Shown here piece after piece: positions 42,341 through 50,245 of a stretch of DNA of 64,000 nt. Under the pieces are notes generated by a model. It was given only the letters and a program-made list of their open reading frames with translations, was not told where the DNA came from and did not search any database. The stretch comes from Armatimonadota bacterium. GTDB lineage: Bacteria; Armatimonadota; Fimbriimonadia; Fimbriimonadales; Fimbriimonadaceae. The number at the start of each line of letters is the position of its first letter. Position 1 is the stretch's first letter. The translations under genes and the position numbers were made by a program. The stretch lies in contig WGMG01000001.1 in the NCBI GenBank assembly GCA_016125185.1, forward strand, positions 1 through 64,000, in the 5' to 3' direction.

Positions 42341-43219
42341 GCTAGTTATCGTTCCAGCGAATAGCTTTGCTACCCGCTCATTTCTTAATCGAATGAACTC
42401 TTGAACGCATGATTGCAACCGCTCAACGACTACATTTAGAGGGCATACACCAACGGACTTGCCTCCGTTCCCAGGCCTCTCTCTGGTTTGAATACCAATC
42501 ACGCGAACATCTTTGTTTTCAATAACCATAAGAACCGGCCCTCCGCTTACTCCCTGCAAACTCTCATTGGATCCTTCTGAAACAAAATTCACCGGAATCC
42601 AGACATAGAATTCCTGTTCCAAGTCCACTTTCTCGGGATTTATGTCTTCGTTTGGTTCAGGGTGGAGAGGAAACAGCCGTGGTCGAACAGTGGCTTCGGT
42701 ACCTTCCAGTTCAAAGGAGGAACCGGGAATTCCACAACAGAAAATTGCCGCATCGACTCTCTTCCGGTCATGGTACTTAGAGACATCTTCACCAAATTCT
42801 TCCAAGGCGAAAGTTGCGACATTTTTATTGAGAAGGTAGCAGACGACGGTATCAGGTACCGGCAGGCAAGCTACATCGAAGAGGTCCGCAATCCGAGCTT
42901 CATCTTCGCCAAGCGGTCCGTTTAGTTCCATCTGAGTCTTATTGATTTCCTGAAAGTCCACGAAGGTGCAATCGTCACGACAAAATGCAATCTCGCTTCC
43001 TCCGCCGAGGTAAGTGAGGAAGTCAACTTCGCAAGTGGGCCAGTTTTCTATTGTCTCGCGTATCTCAGTTTTACAGTGGGCCGCCGTGAGCCAAAACCAC
43101 TGACCTTCAATGTCGACAAAAAAGCCAGAGTAAATACCCAGCGGCCTCTTATAACCTGGAGCATGAACAACCACTGCTGAGCACCGCTCGAAGATGTACT
43201 GCTTGAAGTCAAACTCCAT
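42338..43219 (-). CDS. Trypsin-like serine protease
   Basis: The 293-residue product carries TAAHC at residues 45-49 (catalytic His48) and GVSGGPV (catalytic Ser about 226), with a plausible Asp between, the layout of trypsin-fold peptidases. No signal peptide is seen, so it is a cytoplasmic protease, which is unusual for this fold and typical of defence-associated proteases. Trypsin-like proteases occur with MBL and STAND genes in AVAST type I systems; here the MBL-STAND operon lies 1 kb away on the same strand, with two plus-strand genes in between. It may also be an independent gene. The ArdC-like gene upstream is on the same strand. Confidence 0.75.
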   Translation of the reverse strand: MEFDFKQYIFERCSAVVVHAPGYKRPLGIYSGFFVDIEGQWFWLTAAHCKTEIRETIENWPTCEVDFLTYLGGGSEIAFCRDDCTFVDFQEINKTQMELNGPLGEDEARIADLFDVACLPVPDTVVCYLLNKNVATFALEEFGEDVSKYHDRKRVDAAIFCCGIPGSSFELEGTEATVRPRLFPLHPEPNEDINPEKVDLEQEFYVWIPVNFVSEGSNESLQGVSGGPVLMVIENKDVRVIGIQTRERPGNGGKSVGVCPLNVVVERLQSCVQEFIRLRNERVAKLFAGTITS

Positions 43220-43276
43220 CTCTAAATGCTACGTCAATTTGACCAGCCCGGTACTCATAACGAGCCCAATCTCTTC

Positions 43277-43315
43277 GTAAAAAGAATCCCTCCACGAACG
43301 CAGAGGGAAGGGATT
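43277..43315 (-). terminator. Terminator after the ArdC-like gene
   Basis: On the minus strand AATCCCT (43315-43309 read as the complement of 43309-43315) pairs with AGGGATT (43291-43285), followed by C and a T-run at 43283-43278. It lies directly behind the ArdC-like stop. Confidence 0.5.
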
Positions 43316-44166
43316 TAGAGATAGGAAACACCACGGATGTAGTCCGCTGCTTTCTGTCCCTGAGCTGCCGCCACAACGAGAGCCTTCGGATCAGCTTTGA
43401 GAGCACGGAGCCAGCCGCCGATGTATGAAGCTGAGTCGTCGATCTTCGAATTGTCGAGACCAGCCGTGGCACAGCAGAACGCTGATCCGAATTCAGCGAC
43501 AAGCTCCTCACGGCTATATCCTTCCGATCCGAAGTGAATCGAACCCATGACCCCGGAGCGATTTAGCCGGGACTCATGTCCCGTGGCGTGTACGAACTCA
43601 TGGAACTTGGTGCGGTAGTAGCCATCGACCGAATCGAACAGGGCCAACGGAGGAATCCGCACGAGGTCTTGTCCGGGGTTATACCAAGCTTCAGTCCCAC
43701 GCTCTTCAAGGAAAGGTGGCATAGGCATCGACTCGATAATTGAGTCTGCTCGTTTAACCCGGTCCTTGGCAGATAGAATGGGACGTACCGCATCCGCGAT
43801 CTTGAGACCCTCGATTTGTTCGACATTGAAGACGTTGTAATACCGGAGGACCGGGTACTGCTTCTCTTCGCCTTCGTCGGTCTCGGATTTTCGTTCAGGA
43901 AACTTCCAAAACACGACCATCGTTGACTTCTCACCGGATCGGACGTTGGCCCCCAGTTCGGTGGCTTGCCGAAAAGTGAGCCAGCGGTGATCGGCGAATG
44001 CCGTCGAGTTCAGTAGCCAGGGATTTACCCCGCGATACGGCTTGTTGGTCAGGAGATTTAGGGGCATGAAGGAAGATTTGTGCCAAGGCCTTCGCCATGG
44101 CACGACTCCTCTATCCAATGCTTCGATGATCTTCAGAGTGACGATTTCGTAGAGGTTTCCGCTCAA
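43315..44166 (-). CDS. ArdC-like antirestriction protein with zincin domain
   Basis: The 283-residue product matches the ArdC family: an N-terminal single-stranded-DNA-binding domain (DRGVVPWRRPW, NKPYRGVNPWLL, TFRQATELGANVRSGEK) and a C-terminal zincin-like domain with the HExxH motif in FHEFVHATGH (about residue 190). ArdC proteins travel on conjugative elements and protect incoming DNA from restriction. In this island it would counter host restriction during transfer. It sits between the defence genes and the recombinase block. It may belong to the mobile module rather than the defence one. The family's typical length is about 300 residues, so it is complete. Confidence 0.88.
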   Translation of the reverse strand: MSGNLYEIVTLKIIEALDRGVVPWRRPWHKSSFMPLNLLTNKPYRGVNPWLLNSTAFADHRWLTFRQATELGANVRSGEKSTMVVFWKFPERKSETDEGEEKQYPVLRYYNVFNVEQIEGLKIADAVRPILSAKDRVKRADSIIESMPMPPFLEERGTEAWYNPGQDLVRIPPLALFDSVDGYYRTKFHEFVHATGHESRLNRSGVMGSIHFGSEGYSREELVAEFGSAFCCATAGLDNSKIDDSASYIGGWLRALKADPKALVVAAAQGQKAADYIRGVSYL

Positions 44167-44826
44167 CGCGTCAGCCTCCTTCGGAATGGTGGTTGGATGG
44201 AATTCATGGCAGGTTCCTAATTGGAAAAATTCGCGACCTAATGCCGCCCTGCCATAGTGGTGTTCAATCGGACTGCGAGAAAATCGAACTGCGTTGGTGC
44301 AATTCTAAGGAATCAATCGTTCCTCATTTGGGTGAAAGGTTCATACCGGAGGAATGGTGTCCTTGATCAGTAATTCTCTCAGACATGCAATTCCTCCAAA
44401 TCCTGTTTGTTCTGGCCCACCAAAAAGAACACATCAAAGTGAACGGCCATCTCCGTAAAAGGGGGTGGCTGTTTGCTCTCGACAGGGGTTTCGATGTACC
44501 TAGGCACATCGACAAAAATACCATTCAAGCGTACAATCCGAATTAGCCCCTGATAAAGGGACGTTTATAAGTAGCTTTCCAATTATGAAAGCAATTTTGA
44601 GCGCCCCATGTTTTGAAGGCTTGGATACCTGGTAGGGATTTCACTACTAGGCGGAAAAGTGACAGTCGTGCTTGGGGTCAAATTTGCCCGGTCTGGGGAA
44701 GTGACTGTCTGCTGTGAGAAGGGATCGCAAATCCTCAAACCTGAGATGCCATCAACGGGATGTACGCAGTACGGAGATTGCAGACACAGATGGAGTCGTT
44801 GCTTTGCAAGCGCGGCTCTTTTTGAG
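44167..44826. other. Gene-poor stretch with a recombinase relic
   Basis: I find no intact gene in 660 bp. On the minus strand, 44420-44345 reads VLFGGPEQTGFGGIA, close to ILYGGPEQTGVGRIA of the intact serine recombinase, with stops before it. The rest is unremarkable spacer. Two small frames in this stretch have no coding character. Confidence 0.6.
44345..44420 (-). pseudogene. Fragment of a serine-recombinase C-terminus
   Basis: The peptide VLFGGPEQTGFGGIACLREL matches the end of the large recombinase at 45480-45425 (ILYGGPEQTGVGRIAHVQRL), and the DNA match runs about 40 nt. Upstream stops show it is decayed. Confidence 0.6.
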
Positions 44827-45144
44827 TCACTTTCTATTCAGAACCTTCAACATCGAGCTGGGACCAATTGGTTTGCCACGAGATAGGAGCCCCTTTTCAG
44901 CCATAGCACGGGAAATCTCTCGGATCGACATCCCTTCTGCTCTCAGCTGCTTCGCTTCCTGCACTAGTGGGTGGGTCTCGAGATTCGGCACAATCCGAGA
45001 TACCTGCGCTTCTGAGTCCCAAAGGCGCATGTAGCCGATCGGAACTCGGCCCGTTACCTCTCCTCTCGATCGTTTTTCCTTGAAGGTATGTCTCAGTTGT
45101 TCAATCCGCCGTGGGTTGGCATTGGGGTGAAGGTGTGGGTCCAT
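44827..45144 (-). CDS. Serine-recombinase middle-domain fragment
   Basis: The 105-residue product corresponds to only the 'Recombinase' DNA-binding domain of large serine recombinases (GEVTGRVPIGYMRL, then EGMSIREISRAMAEKGLLSRGKPI). The N-terminal catalytic resolvase domain and the zinc ribbon are missing. It overlaps the preceding small protein (45101-45367) by 44 nt. It is probably the remains of a second recombinase whose end is the relic at 44345-44420. A stand-alone DNA-binding protein that regulates the intact recombinase is an alternative. Composition matches the neighbouring recombinase module rather than the defence genes. Confidence 0.5.
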   Translation of the reverse strand: MDPHLHPNANPRRIEQLRHTFKEKRSRGEVTGRVPIGYMRLWDSEAQVSRIVPNLETHPLVQEAKQLRAEGMSIREISRAMAEKGLLSRGKPIGPSSMLKVLNRK

Positions 45145-45367
45145 GGCTCAATCCTCCGTCAATTGGTGGGTTGCCGCCGATTTCATCGCATTCACGCACG
45201 TGCTCCATGGTGATCCAGAGGTACTGCATGATGCGGCGGAGGATGTCGCGCGCTTCGTCGGTCGTAATCTCCCTTCCTGTGTGCTTCTGGTACAGCTCCT
45301 TCGTTTTCTCAATGCCTTTCTCGTTTGGGCTTGGGCAGACTTGGGGTGGGAAGTGGTTGTATTGCAT
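45101..45367 (-). CDS. Small conserved protein before a recombinase, copy A
   Basis: The 88-residue product shares the motif CPsPNxxGIxxTxELY, then GREIT-EEARDIL and IMQYL, with the protein at 46986-47213. It lies before the recombinase fragment and overlaps the out-of-frame C-terminal end of the intact recombinase. No known family; cytoplasmic and helical. The repeated pairing with a recombinase suggests a partner such as a directionality factor. Two cysteines are present but no zinc-site pattern. The C-terminal tail (DGGLSHGPTPSPQCQPTAD) is low complexity and overlaps the next gene. Starts at ATG 45367. Confidence 0.55.
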   Translation of the reverse strand: MQYNHFPPQVCPSPNEKGIEKTKELYQKHTGREITTDEARDILRRIMQYLWITMEHVRECDEIGGNPPIDGGLSHGPTPSPQCQPTAD

Positions 45368-47037
45368 ACTTCCAGCGTATCGACGCCTTCACTAAGAACA
45401 ATCTCCCCCAGAAATACTTCCTCCCGGAGTAGTCGTTGCACGTGAGCAATTCTTCCAACCCCTGTTTGCTCTGGCCCACCATAAAGAATCGACTTCACAA
45501 AAGCCGGTTCTTTTGTGTTTCCAGAGCCTGATTCGTATGGTTCAAACGGACTGATTTCTCGTGTGAAAGCTACCAATTCATTGAGGAGTGGCCTAACTCT
45601 GACCTGAATTGTCTTCGCCACCCCGTCAAATAGGATCTCGTCTGCTAGAGCCTTGCAAATGTTCTTTTGGCGCTCCGTAGGAAAGGTTTTGAACTCCCTT
45701 TGAATCGTCGCAAGGAATTGCAATGATCTCTCAAGGTTTCCAATCACTACGCTTGCCTCGCCTTCGATTCGCGCTGCTTCTTTAGAAAGTTCACTCTTCA
45801 CAGCAAGCTCTTTGGATTCAAGTTCATGATATCGATCTGAATCGGTAAGAACACCGCTAATCCACATTTCATCGAGTCGTTTGAGCCTCTGGTCCACTGC
45901 CCTGAGTAGCGCGGATTGAGTTTCTGAGACTGCTCGGGGATCGACGCTTGAGAGTTTCAGTTCTTCGCGAATATTGTCGCCAGCAATTCGAAGCATTTCG
46001 GGTTCGATCTGAAGGTGCTTCATGGCACCTACTACTGCCCGGCTCACCATGGCCTTCGACATGCCTCGCTTTGTGCAAGCTCCTTTTGAATCTGAGCATC
46101 GGTAGTTTTCCCAGACAGTCCCATTTTTGAGAATCCTTCGCTCAGCTGTAATCTGTTGCCCACAATGAATACACCGCATGATTCCAGTGAACGAGTACTC
46201 CTTAACACGAGGGGCACTGAACGAATTCTTTGAAATCAGAACCTGGACCTGCTCAAACTCGGCCAGGGTTACCATCGGTTCGTGCCTTCCGGCGACCCAT
46301 TCGCCTTTGACTCGAACGAAGCCCGCATAGAACGGGTTTTTTAGCACTTGATAAATGCCACTGTAGCTAATTGGTCGCATGCCTCCTTTCTTCGTTTTCC
46401 GAGTTCTGTAGCCCCATGAACCATTGAGGGTTCGACGAACCTCACTGACGGTGTAACTCCCCGTGAGCATTAGCTTCCATGCCCTCTGAATCATGTCGAA
46501 ACGGTCCAAATCGACTTCGACAGTCCCTTTCTTCAAGTTCAGTTGGTCTCTAGCATTGCGATACCCTTGTGGAGCGGCATGGATACACCCTCCTGAGCGA
46601 AAACTTCCGTCCATCCCCCGGCGTACTACCTTGGAATGATCCAAACTAAACTGCGTCGCCGAAGCTGCTTCGATTACGAGCGGCATTATGTTGTCGCCAG
46701 TTCGGTATATTGCGCTCGGAGTTCGTATCTCCTTTAAGCGACCATCGATTAGGAGCTGGGCCAACTTTCCGCCTTCTTCCATATTCCGAACCAGACGGTT
46801 GATGTGCCAGCAAACAATTCCGTCGATTTTTCCCTTCTCCAAAAGGGAGATCATTTCACTATATTTGGGCCGCTGATATGGGTGCCTTGCTGACTTGCTC
46901 TCCTCCCAACTCGCGACCTCTCTTAGATCGCTCGCCTTAATCAGCTTTGCGCACTCTGCGAGTTGTTCAGTTGTGGACTTCTCGGTTACGGACCGATCGT
47001 CATCGGACTTTCTGGTGTACGTTCCGTATCTGAGCAT
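45148..47037 (-). CDS. Large serine recombinase
   Basis: The product of up to 629 residues has an N-terminal resolvase domain (YGTYTRKSDDD with catalytic Ser11; CWHINRLVRN), the recombinase domain (FRSGGCIHAAPQGYR, NPFYAGFVRVKGEWV) and a zinc ribbon (MRCIHCGQQI to YRCSDSKGAC), followed by a coiled coil. Such enzymes insert or excise mobile DNA. After about residue 560 the frame runs out of phase through the small-protein gene 45101-45367, so the real C-terminus may be shorter or frameshifted. It starts inside the end of the small gene 46986-47213. Its target site was not identified. Confidence 0.85.
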   Translation of the reverse strand: MLRYGTYTRKSDDDRSVTEKSTTEQLAECAKLIKASDLREVASWEESKSARHPYQRPKYSEMISLLEKGKIDGIVCWHINRLVRNMEEGGKLAQLLIDGRLKEIRTPSAIYRTGDNIMPLVIEAASATQFSLDHSKVVRRGMDGSFRSGGCIHAAPQGYRNARDQLNLKKGTVEVDLDRFDMIQRAWKLMLTGSYTVSEVRRTLNGSWGYRTRKTKKGGMRPISYSGIYQVLKNPFYAGFVRVKGEWVAGRHEPMVTLAEFEQVQVLISKNSFSAPRVKEYSFTGIMRCIHCGQQITAERRILKNGTVWENYRCSDSKGACTKRGMSKAMVSRAVVGAMKHLQIEPEMLRIAGDNIREELKLSSVDPRAVSETQSALLRAVDQRLKRLDEMWISGVLTDSDRYHELESKELAVKSELSKEAARIEGEASVVIGNLERSLQFLATIQREFKTFPTERQKNICKALADEILFDGVAKTIQVRVRPLLNELVAFTREISPFEPYESGSGNTKEPAFVKSILYGGPEQTGVGRIAHVQRLLREEVFLGEIVLSEGVDTLEVCNTTTSHPKSAQAQTRKALRKRRSCTRSTQEGRLRPTKRATSSAASCSTSGSPWSTCVNAMKSAATHQLTED

Positions 47038-47213
47038 GGAAAGTTCATTAGGAATAAATAGCGCATGACTCGCGCTAATATGTCGCGAGCTTCTTCTTCC
47101 GTGATACTGCGACCACTCACATTGAAATAGAGTTCTTGGGTCCTTGCAATACCCCTAGCATTGGGCTGTGGACAAATGAACTCCGGCGAAACATGTTTTT
47201 GTAGGTTTGACAT
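46986..47213 (-). CDS. Small conserved protein before the recombinase, copy B
   Basis: From ATG 47213 (MSNLQKHVSPEF) the product is 75 residues and shares ICPQPNARGIARTQELY, GRSITEEEARDIL and VMRYLF with copy A at 45101-45367. It overlaps the start of the intact serine recombinase by 52 nt, so both are probably translated together. The frame extends further upstream to 47375 without similarity, and I reject that start. Family unknown. It may act as an accessory or directionality factor for the recombinase; this is an inference from position. Divergent from the XRE-like gene. Confidence 0.55.
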   Translation of the reverse strand: MSNLQKHVSPEFICPQPNARGIARTQELYFNVSGRSITEEEARDILARVMRYLFLMNFPCSDTERTPESPMTIGP

Positions 47214-47332
47214 GCTCACCACTATCGCGAGTGGAGAATCTAGGCGCGAAAGGTGCTCCGCTCGTGCAACGCACAATTGCACAAGTGGGTCAAGGGTGGA
47301 GACGGTCACTGGACCCGTGTTGCAATGGGTGC

Positions 47333-47773
47333 ATGAAACACCAAACACCCTTAGCCGGGGGCTACGGCCCCACATTCAACCGCCTAACGGACGTGCTCGA
47401 ACACACGGACCGTTATGCGTTCGTTCCAGTTAAACGCCTTGCGCTCGACACCGGAGTTAATCCCTCCTCCATATCGAGACTGCTCAATCATCAAATTAAC
47501 CCCTCGTTTGCGCTAGTGGCGAGAATAACAGCCGCCATTGAAAAAGAACTCGGAATGCCGATCGATCCAAGAAACATTGTCGCGGAGGGAGGAAAATTCC
47601 TTACCCACTCAGTCTGCGACCTAGTTGGCTGCCCGGGGTGTCTCCCGGCCGCCGCCTACGATGAACTCGACGAAACGAATACAGCTTTCCTCGGTGTGAA
47701 ACCGGGAACGTGGGTCAGCTCGCGCCACCCACACGGCTATACCAGTAACCAGGAGTCCCAGCATGGACAATGA
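47333..47773 (+). CDS. XRE-like helix-turn-helix regulator
   Basis: The 146-residue product from ATG 47333 has a helix-turn-helix of the XRE/Cro type (KRLALDTGVNPSSISRLLNHQINPSFALVARITAAIEKEL). The C-terminal part carries four cysteines in HSVCDLVGCPGC, possibly a small metal site. It opens the right half of the island and probably regulates the element's maintenance or transfer genes. A longer frame starts at 47207 but overlaps the divergent promoter region. The next gene overlaps its end by 11 nt, which implies a common transcript. Confidence 0.7.
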   Translation: MKHQTPLAGGYGPTFNRLTDVLEHTDRYAFVPVKRLALDTGVNPSSISRLLNHQINPSFALVARITAAIEKELGMPIDPRNIVAEGGKFLTHSVCDLVGCPGCLPAAAYDELDETNTAFLGVKPGTWVSSRHPHGYTSNQESQHGQ

Positions 47774-48281
47774 ACGACTGCTGGAAGGAGCTCTCTCTAA
47801 GAGTTCGCTTCCTGCGCTCATCAACCTTACAGTTAAGGTGCTGGCTCGGTCTGGATATGGCGATATCGAGGTTCTAGGTCGCAGACTAAATTGGCAAAAG
47901 TCGAAGCTCGGTGGATGCGAACTCCTGTGTCGTTCCTTCATTGGAAACATCGAACTGAGAGTGATTGTGAAGGTAATTAGAGATTTTGCAAGGACTCGGA
48001 TGCTTGACGAAATGGCCGGTGCTATGGATCGACTTGGAGCGGATCTCGGCCTCCTGGTTACCACCGGGAAACTCGGCGTATCGGTAGGCTCAAAGGCGAA
48101 ACTTCACATCAAGTCACGAATCCATGTTGTCGACGTGAAGCTCCTGGCTGAAATGCTCAGATACTACCGAATCGGAGTCCGCCCCGACGGCAGTCCAGAT
48201 TACGCCTTCTTTGGTTCATTAGAGGCCAAGGCAAAGCAATTCGAATCATTACTCCTCGCCCATGGACGAAACTCGTGGTGA
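47763..48281 (+). CDS. Mrr-like restriction-endonuclease-fold protein
   Basis: The 172-residue product resembles the Mrr_cat domain: a central strand pair GDIEVLGRRL and LRVIVKVIRDFAR, then DEMAGAMDRLGADLGLLVTTGKLG, which is the hallmark of Mrr (a hydrophobic strand before TT-G). The usual Gln-x-Lys is replaced (IVKV keeps a Lys only), so it may be an inactive or altered nuclease. It overlaps the upstream regulator and the downstream protein, forming a tight set. Mrr enzymes cut methylated DNA; here the role could be regulation or defence of the element. Confidence 0.5.
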   Translation: MDNERLLEGALSKSSLPALINLTVKVLARSGYGDIEVLGRRLNWQKSKLGGCELLCRSFIGNIELRVIVKVIRDFARTRMLDEMAGAMDRLGADLGLLVTTGKLGVSVGSKAKLHIKSRIHVVDVKLLAEMLRYYRIGVRPDGSPDYAFFGSLEAKAKQFESLLLAHGRNSW

Positions 48282-48549
48282 AAGGGCGGTGCGCCTCGCC
48301 GGACGACTCCTCAGACTCGGAATAAGCCATCGCGGAGTGACCGAACTCCTCATGTTTCCCTTAGACGATCTTGAGAAGCAAATCGACTGGCTACCGCTAC
48401 GCAAAGCAAAACGTCCCGGCGCCTACCTCATTGAGGCGGTGCGCCGAAAATACCAACCACCTAAAGAATTCTTCTATGCCAAAGATCAGATTGAAGCTGC
48501 TCGGATCGCTGACACCCTGGACACGGACCCCAAACCTCGTTATCGATAA
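48262..48549 (+). CDS. Small hypothetical protein
   Basis: The 95-residue product overlaps the end of the Mrr-like gene by 20 nt and the next gene by 74 nt. It is basic and helical, with VRLAGRLLRLGISHRGVTELLMFPLDDLEKQIDWLP. The first part could be a DNA-binding helix pair, as in replication or partition accessory proteins. I recognise no family. Its position before the wHTH gene supports a role in replication of the element. Long, high-quality overlap with the next frame is unusual, so either this or the next start could be wrong. Confidence 0.5.
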   Translation: MDETRGERAVRLAGRLLRLGISHRGVTELLMFPLDDLEKQIDWLPLRKAKRPGAYLIEAVRRKYQPPKEFFYAKDQIEAARIADTLDTDPKPRYR

Positions 48550-48808
48550 GCTCCTTCCGACCCTTAAAGACACCGAACTTAGAATCCTCATGATTCTCCT
48601 TCGCTGTACCGTTGGCTGGAATCGAGCCGATTCTCCCGTCGTTCTGTCGTACCGGGTTCTCCAGCAACGGTCTGGACGCTCAAGCGAGGCAATTTCAAAG
48701 GCCCTTGTAGCCTTAGAAAGCGAAGGGCTTATCCACATCGGGCGCACTCGGAAGCGCAACTTCCTCAAAAATGCGAAGAAAGGCACTTCGCATTTCGAAG
48801 GACATTAA
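48476..48808 (+). CDS. Winged-helix protein like phage replication protein O N-terminus
   Basis: From ATG 48476 the product is 110 residues. It starts with the pattern TPNLVIDKLLPTLKDTELRILMILLRCTVGWNR, typical of Rep_O-type or replisome-organiser winged-helix domains, followed by VLSYRVLQQRSGRSSEAISKALVALESEGLIHIGR, a clear helix-turn-helix with the wing. These domains recognise origins or loader proteins. A frame start at 48371 is possible but not supported by similarity. The gap behind it (48809-49039) holds hairpins that could be the origin it recognises. Confidence 0.6.
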   Translation: MPKIRLKLLGSLTPWTRTPNLVIDKLLPTLKDTELRILMILLRCTVGWNRADSPVVLSYRVLQQRSGRSSEAISKALVALESEGLIHIGRTRKRNFLKNAKKGTSHFEGH

Positions 48809-49039
48809 TAAAAACAAAGTAATTAAAGAACAACGCCACGCCTCATCGTTTTCCACAGGCTGTCGGCAGAAGCCTCCCGCAACCAGCGGGAGGCTTTGAA
48901 CGCTCATAGCGTTCCAGCAAACAAACAGGGCGGCGGGCGGGTTCATATACCTTCCGGCCCTGGTGGAATGGTTACTGTCTAGGGGTTACTTCCACCAGTC
49001 CCAGAAGTCATATGATAGTTATGCTGACCAGGTTTTCAG
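48809..49039. other. Spacer with a terminator-like hairpin and long inverted repeat
   Basis: AGCCTCCCGC (48871-48880) pairs with GCGGGAGGCT (48886-48895) and is followed by TT. CTGGTGGAA (48960-48968) and TTCCACCAG (48990-48998) are a perfect 9-bp inverted repeat around a loop with two GGTTAC copies. No gene is seen. The second repeat could be an origin or nick site of the element. Confidence 0.5.
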
Positions 49040-50137
49040 CTACTCGACCTTTGTAGTGATTCTCACCGTTTTTAGGCTTTTCGAATACTGACTCGAGATT
49101 ACGGCGAGCCGCTTGCCTGTTTTGAGGTCGTAGAGGTCGACTTCGCCTTGGAGCTTCGAGGACCTGCCGATCGCCACAATGCTATCTGATGCAGCCATCG
49201 ATCGAACGCTGTCCTTGCCCGTATCGAAGCTTCGCCTTGAAAAATCCTTGAGATTCCAAACGGTGCAAACACCACCGGATACCCGCTTCTCGCGGTTTGT
49301 ATCCTCACAGATTGCCCCTACGGATACAAAGCTATCTTCACCTATGAACTGGACCTGGGAAACGTAGCTGTAGCGAGGTAGCGTAAGACCCGGGAAAGGG
49401 TCTGCCGTTCCCAGATGCTTTGGCGTCGTTGAGAGGGTGTTTGAGTAGCTGACCTTGGCGTGGTCGTCGATGTAGACGTGCCGTCCGGAGGATAGCATAG
49501 CGATATCGGTTTGCTCGGCAACGCCGGAGCAGTCATCGGGAAGCGCAAGACCACTTGCTCCATTGTCCTTCAAAGCATAGAGGCTCATGTGTCCGTACTC
49601 GCGGCATACAATGCCCTGATCTGTGATCCAGATTCGATGAGATGTTTGTTTCTTCTTGGCAACCAAGGTTGAACTGCTCTGGGCGAAGGACCACTTGCGA
49701 ATACTCCACGGGTCCTTCCAGTTTCCATCTGCTTCGAAGTAGAGGTCAGCATCGTTCGCAAAGGGAACACTCATCGTCGTGTTGCGAATGAGCGTCCCAT
49801 TTCCAGTTTCGAGATTGAAGAGTTCAATGCAGAACCCGCCTTCCTTTGCCATACGAAGTGCCGCAAGGTATTTGCCATTCGGTGAAAGCGTGAGCGAGAG
49901 GATACTATTGAATCCGGTCTCCCGGTTATTGTCGCGCTGATCGTAGGTTCCCGGTATCTGAAGCACCCGCTTTAGGGAGTAGCTCTTCATGTCGATCTCC
50001 CGGACAATGCCATCGTCTAAGCCCACATAGAGGCTCTGCGTCTTTTGGCAAATGGCGAGCGAGTCGGTGTGGTTGAACGAGGGCAAGAGCGAACCCATAC
50101 CCTGCATCGACATAAACAGCAAGGCTAGGCTGGTCAT
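49040..50137 (-). CDS. Exported beta-propeller-like protein
   Basis: From ATG 50137 the product has 365 residues and starts with a hydrophobic segment (MTSLALLFMSMQGMGSL) like a signal peptide. The rest shows repeated beta-strand modules of WD40-like type (LYVGLDDGIVREID, LTLSPNGKYLAALR, LFNLETGNGTL, VWNLKDFSRRSFDTG, LYDLKTGKRLAV). Propellers bind proteins or substrates. The start is backed by AAAGG 8 nt upstream; the frame extends further up to 50230 without coding support. I cannot name the family. It may be envelope cargo of the element and is followed by a lipoprotein gene. Confidence 0.65.
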   Translation of the reverse strand: MTSLALLFMSMQGMGSLLPSFNHTDSLAICQKTQSLYVGLDDGIVREIDMKSYSLKRVLQIPGTYDQRDNNRETGFNSILSLTLSPNGKYLAALRMAKEGGFCIELFNLETGNGTLIRNTTMSVPFANDADLYFEADGNWKDPWSIRKWSFAQSSSTLVAKKKQTSHRIWITDQGIVCREYGHMSLYALKDNGASGLALPDDCSGVAEQTDIAMLSSGRHVYIDDHAKVSYSNTLSTTPKHLGTADPFPGLTLPRYSYVSQVQFIGEDSFVSVGAICEDTNREKRVSGGVCTVWNLKDFSRRSFDTGKDSVRSMAASDSIVAIGRSSKLQGEVDLYDLKTGKRLAVISSQYSKSLKTVRITTKVE

Positions 50138-50245
50138 TGATACGCCTTTACTTGGAACATTTGATCCATGCGGTGTCCATTTGCTTCGTTCCGTAAAGAA
50201 CGCTTTGATGGAGAGCGAGACGGACGGCAATTGGATGCGGCAAAG

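Noticed and set aside
44324-44524. Small minus-strand frame MVFLSMCLG...
   Set aside because: Starts in a relic of the recombinase and shows no conserved features; the similarity is in another frame.
44659-44886. Plus-strand frame of 75 codons
   Set aside because: Lies partly antisense to the recombinase fragment with no recognisable domain or start site.
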